64,000 bases of DNA from positions 26,429 through 90,428 of the forward strand of contig NW_019773714.1 in NCBI RefSeq assembly GCF_001039355.2, given 5' to 3'. Of this stretch, positions 48,290 to 59,719 are shown one piece after another. Position numbers and translations under genes: made by a program. Source of the DNA: Lingula anatina. Lineage: Eukaryota > Brachiopoda > Lingulata > Lingulida > Lingulidae. Within the stretch, counting starts at the first letter, position 1. Each line of letters begins with the position of its first letter. A model generated the notes under the pieces. The model was not told where the DNA came from, ran no database searches, and saw nothing but the letters and a program-made list of their open reading frames with translations.

Positions 48290-49060
48290 AGAAAATTGTC
48301 GGAGTTCTGGAAATTAATCAAATTGTTCAAGTAATTTGTTGTGTTTGATTCACTTGTTGGGTGACGACAACTACAGACTTAGATTAACTTCGTCACTCAT
48401 GGCGAGAATCCGCTTATTGTTTACCCTTAATTAAAACACCGTATAAGCTTGTCCCTATGATTAAAACGCTAGCAGAAATGTTATCACGCAGTGACAATTA
48501 GCTGGAATGCAACTTAGACGCCCTCAATCATATCTCCACCGCCGCCCTTCTCCAGACGGAATCTGTATGTGTCTCGGGAAATGATGTGCTGTAATTGATT
48601 GAAACATTTAGATAAATATCATTATTGTCAGGAAGAACGGCATTATGAAATGTGTGACTAAAATGTTTTCGCCCATGTGCACCTTATTACCCTCTACCAT
48701 GGCCGCATATTAATTATATGCATTATTTCACCAACGCGAATGTACCATGAATTAACCATAGACATATCTGTGAATATCTAGTGAAAAATCTATAGGCCTG
48801 GTAGAGGGTAAAAAAGACAGAACCCCAATGCCACCTGGTCAAACGACAATCAGACTCTTAAATTATGGAAGAAAATGCGTTTGGTTTGGAAACGGTTGAA
48901 ACGGTAAGGATAAAGAGAAGACAAACAAACACAAATAACAATAAAAGTAGGGGTCGGCTGACAATAACCTACAAAATTCATATCAAAACTGTATCACGAG
49001 GCACGAAGAAACAAAACTAAAATTACCCATACGAAAATCAGAGAGCTTATGGCAAATGCA
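48290..49060. repeat. GPCR upstream block, third copy
   Basis: It matches 7620-7960 then 8040-8420 in the same order and orientation, for example GAACAGAAAATTGTCGGAGT and GAAAATGCGTTTGGTTTG.AA. It extends the homology seen at the GPCR fragment. Confidence 0.75.
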
Positions 49061-50478
49061 TTTACTGCTGTAAATAAACAAACACACCCATTTCCCCTCA
49101 TATTGAGGGGCAAACATTCACCAAAAAGCATTTCCAAAGCTCTTTGTAAGCTCCAAACTGGGTTAAGCAGCTTACTATATTATACCAGATGACCTACATT
49201 ATATGAGGAACACTCTGTAAAGAGCGTTACATCGTCGTCTACTCCTGCATTGAGTTGGGAACCATCAGTGTCCCTGGACTCAAAACCGGAACCAAGTGGT
49301 TATCAGTTATGTTGCCAGATTTCAATTGTACTGGTGCATTGCTCGAATAAGAGTTCACATACATCCGGAGAAGGCCTATGACAGAGTATGGCAAGCACGT
49401 GTTGCTTCCAAGAGTGACTAGGGGCAGTGCGAGCATCTGTGTTTAGATCGAAATTCTCGTTGGTGCCGAAACACAATTGGTGGTGCTCATCAACCGAAAC
49501 CCGAACCACGCCAAATGCAGAATTATTCTGGAAACCACTTGTCTCCCACTTGTTAGAGGTCACCTCAAGAGCAATTATATATACTGTATATCACACTCCC
49601 TTACCAAAAAAAAGTGTCACCCCTACCGCAATGAGTAAGTGATACAGAAAATCATGTCATGAAGTTATGTTCTTTATTCAAACATCTGTCATTCTTTATT
49701 TGTTTGTATCAGGCACATCAAGCAAAATCGCTGCACGGCCAGTGTTAGCCTTCCTCAATACGACATTTCTTGCTCAGGGAAACCACTACTTATCCGTATT
49801 TAGAAAAACACGTTAGAAGATAAACCGATTGCTTGATATCAAATGAAGCTATTTATCAAACACCAGCATTTGTTTCATCTCTCTTTATCTCTTTTTACTT
49901 CTCAAATGTGATTGTAAAAGGTATTACAATTTTGTTCGCACGCAAGGAATACAAGTAAAATTTCCTTCGAATTTATCTTTGAAAACGTTAATGGCAAATC
50001 ATGCTGAAGTCAACATTTTTTTTAATTGCTAGTGATCATTTCAATTGCAATTAATGTTAATAGAACTTTGTATTAAGAGTTAATTGTCTAAGTTAATTTT
50101 CAGATCAAATATGAATGCGTAACATGCCTTTATTTGTAGAGGAAAAATCTTCCCATAAATTATTCGCCAAAACATGGAGGAAAAATCATTTTAAAAAAAC
50201 CCTGCTTGTCTAAATATGTTTATTTTATTTGAATCTGTCTGAATAGCTTTAGGTTTATCTGAATGGTTCTGAATATCGTAAGTTTCAGGGTTATTTATGT
50301 ATCTGAATGTCTTTAGGCTTATTTCAATCACTCCTTAGTAAGACCGGTATTGATAACAGATTATGTAAGAACTATAAGGATATTTCAGTTTGAATGAAAG
50401 GGAACGCAGAGAATCCATACACAAAATGCAAACTGATTCTGAGAGTGAAATGTTCCAAACTACCATAGCTGGGATTTT
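49060..50478. other. No intact gene; 3' flank of the aerolysin-like gene
   Basis: A minus-strand frame at 49303-49563 (86 residues) shows no motif I recognise. The part at 49770-49980 has a diverged copy at 3290-3500. Confidence 0.4.
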
Positions 50479-51750
50479 CTACTTTTTACCCACGGGGATT
50501 CGAGTTGGACGTGCTTCGCTGCGGGTCTCGAGAAGAGTGAGAGCTTTGAATGTGAACTTATCCTGGAACTGATCAAAAGTGTAGACCCATTGCCAGATGC
50601 ACACGGTGCCCCCTTCCTCTTCAATTCTGATTCTTCTCTCTATGGTAGTTTCTGTGTGCCATTGTTGCTGATAAGTGGATGAGAACGAACCGCTGTACTT
50701 GGCGCTGGCTGAAATGATTTTGTAGGCAGCTGAAAATGATACCTCCCACGCATGCGTCGTGGTCGAGGAGGAAGATGTGCTGGTGCCAACTTTCACCGAA
50801 TACATGAGCTCACCCTTGTGTACGTTCAACCAACAAGTGATTTTCTCCCAGAATCCGGAAACGTTGGGGGTTGGCATGATCTTAACCTTTGCATTATGGT
50901 TATTTTTCTGCACAAAGTCGAACCTATTGTTTATATTTTTATCTTTGTGTATAATCAGGTCCGACTGCCATCTTGGTTTATCGTGGTTGAAGGGATACGG
51001 ATGGACATAACTTCCACCAGCATGTTTGATGTAGCCGTTCTCGTCATCGATTGTGAACAGAGCTGAAGAATAGCAAGTAAAATGCGGGAAAATTGCAGTG
51101 TCATCATCCGGCTGAGCCGAACGTCCCCAGGGACCCAGACAATGCCCGTTCGTTCCAACCACTTTCAGATAGCCGAAGTGCCCATCGACTTGCTGCCATA
51201 CCAGTTCGTCGGCATTGCTGCACTTGTCTATTCGGAATTTCTCGTAGTGATGACCCCCGCTCCACCAATCTACATAGTCATAGCACAACCTACTGGACCA
51301 ATGCCTTACGATGAATGGCGGACTAGTGTAAGCATCTGAAACAAAAATAAAATGTTTTACATTAACCAATTGTCCATACAACTGTTAATCAATAATTCAA
51401 GCATTGAAAATGATTTGTAAAGCAGCAATTCAATCAAATATGACAAATCGAAATTTTTTTAGAGCAATAAAGATTGTGGGTGGTGTCTTTTCTGCGTTTA
51501 TCTTTTCGCAAAAAAAAAGCACTTGTGACAAAACGTGTAGAAACGTGAAAAATAAGTTTGCACTAAACACGACCAGCCGACTTCAAACCTAAAACTATTA
51601 CAGCTCGCGACTAGCATTTCACAACGTTGAGAAATCCCGAGCGCGACACCTTCTGTTATTTAATGCCAGAAATACATGCATGTATCTCGACTCACCTACT
51701 GCAGCCAGCAGCGACAGGGACAGTAGCATCAAAATAAGGAAAAGGCGCAT
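50479..51750 (-). CDS. Secreted lectin-like/aerolysin-like pore-forming family protein
   Basis: Two exons on the minus strand, 51750-51696 and 51335-50479, join in phase 1 (GTAG/GTGAGT donor, TTTGTTTCAG acceptor) to give 303 residues. Exon 1 encodes a strong signal peptide (MRLFLILMLL...LLAAV). The first half of the mature protein (about 20-165) is Trp/Cys/His-rich with FIVRHWSSRLCYDY, DGHFGYLKVVG and CLGPWG spaced as in beta-trefoil lectin-like domains. The second half contains a Ser/Thr-rich alternating stretch (GTSTSSSSTTTHAWEVSFSA), then amphipathic strands and ERRIRIEEEGGTVCIWQWVY, a pattern typical of aerolysin/ETX-MTX2-type beta-barrel pore formers. It could act in defence, digestion or venom. 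The family call rests on strand pattern, not on an invariant motif, so it is moderate. A TATA-like element lies upstream. A relic copy is at 3507. Confidence 0.65.
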
Positions 51751-51838
51751 CTTCTCGCAGCGACTAGAGTCAGTCGTGGCTAATTGTTCATCAGCAGAAA
51801 CAACAGTTACAGGTGAACAAAACGAGCAAAGAACGTGT

Positions 51839-51847
51839 AATTATAAG
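51839..51847 (-). promoter_or_regulatory. TATA-like element of the aerolysin-like gene
   Basis: The minus strand reads CCTTATAATTAC about 90 bp upstream of the ATG at 51750, with no upstream ATG between them that would compete well. Confidence 0.35.
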
Positions 51848-51943
51848 GACTCGCGTCGTTAAGCTCCATGTGATTTTACCATAAATGGCAATGATAAGGT
51901 CGATGGCACGACTCGATGTATTTGTTGACATCAGCAAGTGTCG

Positions 51944-52111
51944 CAGGGGCGGATTTAGGCCGTCTTCTGGGTCTTCCGGAAGACGGTCAGATTTTCAAGT
52001 TTACATGGACGGGTATCCAATTTTTCCTGGTGGAAGACGGTCAAAATTGGAGGATGAATCAACAAAGATAATTTGGAAGACTGTCAGTAAATAGCTCTGG
52101 ATCCGCCCCTG
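51944..52111. mobile_element. MITE, family 4, CAGGGGCGGA ends with TGTCG duplication
   Basis: A 168-bp fold-back element has ends CAGGGGCGGATTTAGG and CTCTGGATCCGCCCCTG. TGTCG is present directly on both sides (51939-51943 and 52112-52116). Two internal copies of GGAAGACGGTCA-like sequence strengthen the hairpin. A related copy begins at 63888 and runs off the window. It sits just upstream of the aerolysin-like gene's promoter. Confidence 0.8.
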
Positions 52112-52289
52112 TGTCGTGTAGGGGGATTGCCGCTATTGCTACTATTAATGACATTTTTCTTCATCTTTGTGGCTGAAAAAGAGAACAGAACAGAGCACAC
52201 TTGTATGGGTTGAAAGAGGATAATGAACGTAACATAAATTATAAAACCTAGAATTTCTAACAGCCTATATAAAATGTCGCACAAACCGT

Positions 52290-53120
52290 TTGATCAACTG
52301 CGCGGTAAGTAATAATAACATTATTTAACGAGGGTAAAATATGTTAAGTGCAAACACTTATCTTAAACATGGCCCACTGGGGGGATAGAATAAAATATTG
52401 TGTTAATGTATAAAAGATGGATAAATTAATGAAATTAAAATAAAAATGAAGTAAAACTGAAACGAGTTAAAAATAATACTAGTAATAAGAATAAAGCAAA
52501 AGGTATTATGTTATTTTAAAAATGGTTATTATCTGATCCTAAATCAGGTTGCAGAAAGTGCGGCTTTTTAGTCTTTATATCATACAAAATGGTCAATCTT
52601 TTAAACCTTAGCTCAGTAAAAAAAAACGCATAAGATAAAATTTTACAAACATGGTTAATAAAATAAAGATTATAATTGAAACTAACGAGCACCAAAGAAA
52701 TACCAGTAGCCACAATTACACAGCCACAGATACGATACACAGCTGCATGTACTTGACTCTCCGCCAGCGCTATGCGTTAACAACTGAGCTTCAGCATCTA
52801 TGGTCTTGATGCTGATTGCCAGATCTTTTGAAAAAAATACTTCCTTAATGCAACACGCTCTTCCACGCGTTTGCAGCACTGCCGAGTCCGACCACGCACC
52901 GTCTTCAACCAAAAACCGAGAAAAGAAGAGGTGCGCAAGGTTTCAAGCGAAGAGAGAAAGAAGAATTTTTGGCGTTAATTATCTGCTTATCATTTTAATT
53001 GAAAGAACAGTCGTAAATAATTACTTGTGATTTAGTACGTTGTTAAGAAAAAGCGCATAATATATCAGATTTACTTTGCAACTTACGTTATTTCTTTAAC
53101 TGACAAAAACATATTAATTG
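52290..53120. other. No recognisable gene
   Basis: AT-rich. The frame at 52800-53030 has no known motif. Confidence 0.4.
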
Positions 53121-53121
53121 T

Positions 53122-53198
53122 CCCAGACATAGCTTTATTTCATAACCTAACTCACCTCAGACAGGTGAGATAAGTTATGAAATAAAGCTATGTCTGGG
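53122..53198. repeat. Long near-perfect inverted repeat
   Basis: Arms of 36 bp (CCCAGACATAGCTTTATTTC...CACCT and its complement) have two mismatches and a 5-bp loop. Downstream DNA (53200-53350) is homologous to 55440-55610, which follows another palindrome. Confidence 0.85.
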
Positions 53199-53836
53199 GC
53201 ATTCACTCCGATGTCGTCTAGGCTTAACTTCTAGGAAATACAATGAAACAGATTTCAGGATATGAAAAGCGAGGTCGTTCACAATTATGTCTTTGAGATC
53301 ATATCTATTTGAGTGGGATAACATCTAAAAACTCCAATAATTCTCAAATGTCGTCTATTAGGTGTCCTTGTGCAGTTATGAAAACACCTCAAAGTGCACA
53401 AAGTTAAATGAGCTTATTCAAACTTGTTTAACACCCTTCAAAAGAGATGGGAGACTGTGTGACAGGGAATTTGCAAGAGAGAGGGGGTTAAGGGGGGGTA
53501 GGGAGAGAGGGAGGTTAAGTACTCATGAAATCAAGGGAATTTGAGTTGATTGGTTCAACTTTTGTATTTATTCCATACAGATAATAAACATTTACAACAC
53601 AGTGAGAGACAAAGTCACCTTCCGCACACCGTTCACGCAGTTAGAATAAAAATTCTTGCAAATAACGATGTAAAATACATGTAGAAATTTTAGTAAGGGT
53701 TCCTTAAATCGTATAGGGCTTCTAAAAAGAACAGTCAAAGTTAAATTATCAAAACATGAGCAACACCAATTAAACTTTCCCTCCAATAACGAAGAGCGAG
53801 AGAGGAGGGGGGTTGAAAGAGAGAAGAGGTCGGGGT

Positions 53837-54003
53837 CAGGCCCGTAGCCAGGGGGGTTCGGGGGGTTCGAAAGAACCGCCCCTTTTGCTGGGAAAAGGTC
53901 CACTATGGGTAAATTTTGGTCTAGGTAAGTAAAGTATTTATGGGAAAAGGTCCACATTTTCAGAAAAAGAACCCCCCTTTTGAAATTGCTGGCTACGGGC
54001 CTG
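53837..54003. mobile_element. MITE, family 3, CAGGCC...GGCCTG ends
   Basis: A 167-bp element begins CAGGCCCGTAGCCAGG and ends TTGCTGGCTACGGGCCTG. It is in reverse orientation relative to 18427-18569 and shares AACCGCCCCTTTTGCTGGGA. GGGT on both sides may be the target duplication. Confidence 0.75.
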
Positions 54004-54009
54004 GGGTTG

Positions 54010-55355
54010 AGAGAAACCAAGATAGGGGAAGAAACAGTGAGGATGAAAGTTGGGAGGTTTAAAAATGAGAGAAAGGCGTTTTGAGGAAATCATGCCAAAA
54101 AAGTCTAAAAACAATGACTTCCCAGTACGCCATCAACAAGGAGTAGCGACTTCATCAGGTCAGAGTGCATATTTAATATGTGAAAAAGGGTGTCCCGTCC
54201 CAATGGAAAAATTAAAACGATCTGTATAACACTGTTATGAATGCCCTCTTGCGAACCACCTTAAGATTTCTTCATCCTGGATCTGAATGTAAGCCAGGAT
54301 CTGGGAAAATCCCGTTTACAAAACTTTTAAGACTATAAAAATATTCTACGGCTACACTCACTATCACCATTCTATATGCTTTGTCCAACTACTGTATTTA
54401 ATGTTCAGCTTCTTCGTCACAATTATGAAAGATCGTGAAAGATCGATAATTCGAGGAAGTTCTGAGCACCACATTGTATGGACATATGGATCATTTCGGT
54501 CCCCCTGCCCACTGAATCCCGAATAAGATGGCAAGCTTCAATAATTAGGTTGTTTTGGGGCTCGCACTGGGGAGGAATGGCGAGCGCGAAAGAAAAAGCA
54601 CCGTTCGCCCACAGTGCTAAGTAATGAAAACGGAAAAATGAGGTTAGTACACATGTTAATATTTAGTAAGGTAAATTTCTTGGGTATTGCTGTCCTTTAT
54701 GAATATCATTTTAAATTGTTTCTTTTGCTCTTGAAAGGACTTGTATAACGTTGAACAAATGAATCTATCCCCCTATTTTCATATTTTTAATATAATGTTC
54801 ATGTATTCTCTTACATCGCACTGCTGTACTCACTACTAAAATCCTTATAATCACATAATAAGCGTTAGACTTTTATGCAGCTAAAATTCAATTTTCCTCG
54901 GAATTTCAACACTAATTTCCTTTGTCGTCAAGTACATGTAGGCCATATGTAAAACCGCCATCACAATTAAGATCCACAAGCCGTTTTTTTTTTATTATTT
55001 ATGCAATATATTTATAACGCTTTGTTTGGTATAAATTGGGTGGGGGGGGGGGTATAAATTGCTGAAAGGGAAAAATTACTAATTTACTAATCTTAGGACA
55101 TCTCAATTTTACGAAAAGCCTGAAATTTTTTATTAATGTATAGAAAAGAGAGGTTAAGCCTAAGAGTTCTGATCTCAAGCCGATTCACTTCAGTGTAGAT
55201 TTCTGACCTCATCCATTTAGTTAATACTATTTGTATTGTTAACTTCAATGTGAAAAAATGTTAGAAACATTGCGTATGTGTAACGTTGTATTGACGTTAT
55301 GGAATAAACAAAACAATACAGTTTAACAAACAATACATTATCAATTGCTAATTGG
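54010..55355. other. No recognisable gene
   Basis: No open frame with a known motif. Poly-G/T patch at about 55040. Confidence 0.4.
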
Positions 55356-55360
55356 CAAGG

Positions 55361-55434
55361 ATATATTAATTGTCCTAAACATAAGCATGATTCTTTTTAA
55401 AGAATCATGCTTATGTTTAGGACAATTAATATAT
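55361..55434. repeat. Perfect 36-bp-arm palindrome
   Basis: Two perfectly complementary arms (ATATATTAATTGTCCTAAAC... and its exact inverse) are separated by two bases. It occupies the same position in a duplicated segment as the inverted repeat at 53122 and shares ATATTAATTGTCC with it, yet the rest of the arm sequence differs. Confidence 0.95.
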
Positions 55435-55961
55435 AAAACATTAATCACTTCAATCAGATAAGGTTGATGCACTTAGATTTCGTCTAGACTCGACTTCTCG
55501 GAAATGTGATTAAACAGATTTCAGGATATGTGAAATATTAGGACGTCTTCAATCACGGTGTTGAGATTATATCTCCCTAAACACTTCATATTCTAAAATT
55601 TTTAAAGTCGAAGCATCTCAATATAAATCTTTTACTTATTTTTGTACTGCTATAAATTTTACTCAGTAAGTGCAACAAGAAATGTGAGTAAGGCCCATTC
55701 ATCCATAAATTGTTTAATCCTCTCCATTATGATATGAGAATATTAAGTAATACCCCCTGCACATACAACCCCTACGTTTTTGCCTCGTGCAAATTATGTA
55801 TGCTAACACGTGTTCAACTACGTAGTGTATACCTATTAGTGATACAGTGTGTGTGCTCGTTTGCGTTTTTATAGGGGGTAGTAGTCCGCTGCGATCTTCA
55901 CAACTATTTTGCAGGAAGACTTTGGACGACATCAAGCTAATTTGCCAGTTTGCTGTACACT

Positions 55962-58900
55962 ATGACGAGTTACTCTGTTGGTTTTATATTGACCATCGTC
56001 ACGATGTTCACAAGAGCTGTTTCTCAAGGTACTTTACCTCAGTTTTTTTTAAATAAATAGAAAATCAGTTTTGTGCCAGTTAGAAACATCCTGTAATGCT
56101 GAAAAAATAGGGTTCGAGTGAATTTAGAAACATTATTTTCAGTCCTGGCATGTATTTGAAATGAGACACTGTTCAGATAATGGATTTTGTCCTGGTACCA
56201 GTGGGTACATGTACGTATACGTATGGTTGGGTGTTTGCTTCATAAGAACATGTCATTTTCATAAATTTGCCTGCACGGTTGACAAGGATTGCTGACAGAG
56301 AGAGTAATCATGCACGTAATCAAATTTTCCATTGATTTAGATGTGTTCTGATAGCAGCTTGTATCTTTACAGATTATATGAAATTGGGTTGCTGGGGTGA
56401 CACGGCAAACAGGGCTGTTCCCACTTTAGAAGGTAAAGATCCTATCCTTGATGGGAATTACTGGGCAAGAGTGAACCCAATCGAGAAATGCTACCAAGCT
56501 GCAAAGAAACGTGGGTACCAATATTTTGCCGTACAGAACGGTGGATGGTGTGCCTCCTCCAATAACGCCGTACAAACATATATGAAATACGGGCCTTCGG
56601 CCAGATGCAAATCAGACGGAGAAGGTGGACCGTGGGCCAACCAATTGTACATGATACCGAGCGGTAGGTCTTGCCTTACACATTTAACGTGGGAAATCAA
56701 AAGAAATTCTTTTGGGAAGATTTTGGCAAAAGAAACCAACATTTCAATAAATGTAAAGAAGTCTGGAATTCTTATCGTTTAGGGTATTCTTATATTGATA
56801 GCTGCGAAAATACACAATGTCCGCCTGAAAAAGGCCCACATAAATGATAGGGTCATCATTTTGCAATCTAAATATCCAGACACTAATATTACCAAAAATA
56901 AACTGCGCCAGGTACTTTTTTTTTTCGGAATTGGAACCTTCCTTGTGAAATGGCTGTCTAATAAATAAAAGATAATGGATTTTGATAAAGTTTTCAAAAT
57001 GGCAGAAATGAGGTTACTTAAAAGTGGTTAGATTATGGTGATTATCCATTGATAAATAAATAGTTAATTATCGGATAACTATATGTCGTGGCGGTGGTCT
57101 TCGCTCTCTGAGTGTTTTTTTTTTAGTTTTTTTTTAAAGTTAATACCATATACCCTGGTGCCTGGTATCATATAGACCGATTTAGGGTCAAGTTAACATG
57201 TTCTGAAAATCAAGAAAATAATAATGAAAATGAGTAGCCTTTATATGACCAACGCTTAATTTACCTGGAAATTTCACCACTTGCCCCTTTGCAGTAAGCA
57301 ACATCCTAAAGTGCTACAAAAAGAAAACGTTTAGGTTATTTACCCTAAAATATATTACTACAACACATAATTTAGTATATCTATAATTTTTATGTATAGG
57401 CACGGTGTGCCTGTATATAAAGCTATCACCTGCGTATGTGATCACCGTCGTCGTCTTCGCCGTCTTTCACTTTTATTTTCGTCGTGCACTTTTCGCTAAT
57501 TTAAGGAAAGCCGTGTGACTTATTATCCTCAAAATTACTGGAAACTAAAATACAGGTCAAGTTTGAATAGTAGCTTTATTCGAATATTGTGATTGATGTT
57601 ATTTTTTTATTATTTCGGGAGTGGTACTTTTTTGTGCACTTGATCTTAAATTTTCCATTGATATAGACGCGTACCGAATGCAGCTGGTATGTTTACAGGT
57701 TATATAAAATTGGGTTGCTGGGGTGACACGGCAGACAGGGCTGTTCCCACTTTAGAAGGTTCAGATCCCATCCTTGATGGAAATTACTGGGCAAGAGTGA
57801 ACCCAATCGAGAAATGCTACCAAGCTGCAAAGAGTCGTGGGTACCAATATTTTGCCGTACAGAACGGTGGATGGTGTGCCTCCTCCAATAACGCCGTACA
57901 AACATATATGAAATACGGGCCTTCGGCCAGATGCAAATCAGACGGAGAAGGTGGACCGTGGGCCAACCAACTGTACATGATACCGAGCGGTAGGTCTTGC
58001 CTTACACATTTAACGTGGGAAATCAGAAGAAATTCTTTTGGGAAGATTTTGGCAAAAAAAAACCAACACTTTCAGTAAATGTAAAGATGTCTGGAAAACT
58101 AAATGTTTGGGTACTCTTTTTTTGATAGCTGCAAAAATATATAATGCCCGCCTGAAAAAGGCCCACATAAATGTTAGGGCCATCATTTTGCAATCGAAAT
58201 ATCCAGACCCTAATATTACCAAAAATAAACTGCGACAGGAATTTTTTTTCGGAATTGACACCTTTTTCATGGAATGGCTGTCTAAACAGACCGATTTAGG
58301 GTCAAGTTAACATGTTCTGAAAATGATGAAAATAATTATAAAAATGAGTAGCATTTTAGTGAAAAACGTTTAATTTACCTGGAAATTTCACCACTGTCCC
58401 CTTTGCAGCAAGTAGTTTCCTGAAATGCTACAAAAAAAGGAAAAAGTTAAGGTTATTTACCCTAAAATTTGTAACTACATCACCTAATTTTAGTTATTTC
58501 TTTAATTTGTATGTATACATAACCAGCACCTGACTTGTCATCCTCAAAATTACTGGAAACTAAAGTACAGGCCAAGTTCGAATAGTAGCTTTATTCGATT
58601 ATTGTGATTGATGATATTTTATCATTATTTGGGGAGGGTTGGATTTTTTCTGTGAAATTTGCATTATTAAAACAAGTTGAAACTTCCCTTTGAGAAAAAC
58701 CCAGTAAAAAAATTAACAGGTACATTGTGTTCGCAGTGGTTTGTACATGTACATGTATGTGTTGTTGTGAGGGTCTGGGTTACGAGTATTTTGAATTCTG
58801 TATTTATAAGGTTTTTGTCTCTCTGAAATTTATTAACCATTTCAACTCTGTTATTTTTATATATTGTTCACATTAAGAGAGTTGTTGTGTACATGTAATT

Positions 58901-59444
58901 CAGCAACGCAAGTTTTGTCAGAAGAGTCATTATTTAAACAAACATTGGCGTTTGCAAATGCATCAAAATCATTATTATCTCTTTCTTGCTTTTGATAGAT
59001 TTGGAGTCATGCACTAATACCACATCTAACAAACTGGTGGCGTTCTCGGCAGGGAGATCCCACGATCTAGATCGGAGTGGAAAAGGAGAAGCAGTGGTTG
59101 TGTACGACACCGTCTTCCTGAACGATGGCAACGGTTACAACAAAGACACCGGCAAATTCACCTCTCCGAGTTCAGGGGTCTACGTCTTCCATTACCACAG
59201 CCTCAGCATCAACAGCAAGGCCGTGTTTGTCCGATTGTACCTTAATGGCCAGATAAAGAACACGGGATACGGTGGAACGTCTAAAGGGCATTCCACCGGT
59301 AGTAATACTATCGCTTTGCGGCTCTTCAAAGGGGACGAGGTGTGGATCGGTTTGGTTGGAGGTCACGCCCTTCATAACCACCCCGGGGAGTTTCACAGCA
59401 CTTTCACAGGTTACCTACTTTATCCCAGCAGATGCAGCCAGTGA
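55962..59444 (+). CDS. Secreted protein with two LGCW domains and a C1q domain
   Basis: Four exons, 55962-56028, 56373-56663, 57699-57989 and 58999-59444, all join in phase 1 and give 364 residues. Exon 1 encodes a signal peptide (MTSYSVGFILTIVTMFTRAVSQ). Exons 2 and 3 (about residues 23-119 and 120-216) are 291-bp copies of the LGCW domain (KLGCWGD...WANQLYMIPS, four cysteines each), almost identical to each other. Exon 4 (217-364) is a C1q domain: VAFSAGRSHDL, DTVFLNDGNGYNKDTGKF, SGVYVFHYHSL, GDEVWIGLVGG and FTGYLLYP follow the family pattern; the size is normal. No collagen-like region is present. C1q domains trimerise and bind surface patterns, so an extracellular recognition role is likely; the LGCW part is unknown. 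Every splice site has AG and GT, and the split codons restore D or G. A TTTTATAGGG motif about 95 bp upstream may be the TATA box. Confidence 0.9.
56664..58390. repeat. Tandem duplication of the LGCW exon with its intron
   Basis: The intron after exon 2 (56664-57240) and the one after exon 3 (57990-58390) share long stretches: GGTAGGTCTTGCCTTACACA, TTTTGGGAAGATTTTGGCAA and TTTAGGGTCAAGTTAACATG. A further match (57519-57600 with 58540-58620) includes AATAGTAGCTTTATTCGA. The copied unit is therefore about 1.1-1.3 kb with the exon in it. Confidence 0.8.
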
Positions 59445-59706
59445 CAGCCTGGCATATGAGAGGAGCCGTGGACCTTCCTCCACAGTGTTCTTTCACTGCA
59501 ATATGTTACGTTATATACACGATTCTGCGCTAAAATTCTGTTGCGTTTTTAAATCTTATTCTGTTTTATTTTAATTTTCATCATCGGGTAAAACTGTTCT
59601 GTTTCTAGTTTAAAAACTATTAATTAGTTAAATAACGTCAGGTTAAACTAGACTACGTGTTCATTTGCTTGAAAATTTTGGAATATGAAAATGTATTTTT
59701 CTGGAT

Positions 59707-59712
59707 AATAAA
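59707..59712 (+). terminator. Polyadenylation signal of the LGCW-C1q gene
   Basis: AATAAA 263 bp past the stop codon, the first such hexamer in the 3' flank that I found. Confidence 0.5.
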
Positions 59713-59719
59713 ACCCGAT

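Noticed and set aside
49303-49563. 86-residue minus-strand frame with an NNSAFGVVRVSVDEHHQLCF-like stretch
   Set aside because: It has a protein-like composition but no motif I can name, no splice support and no paralogue in the window. Left unannotated.
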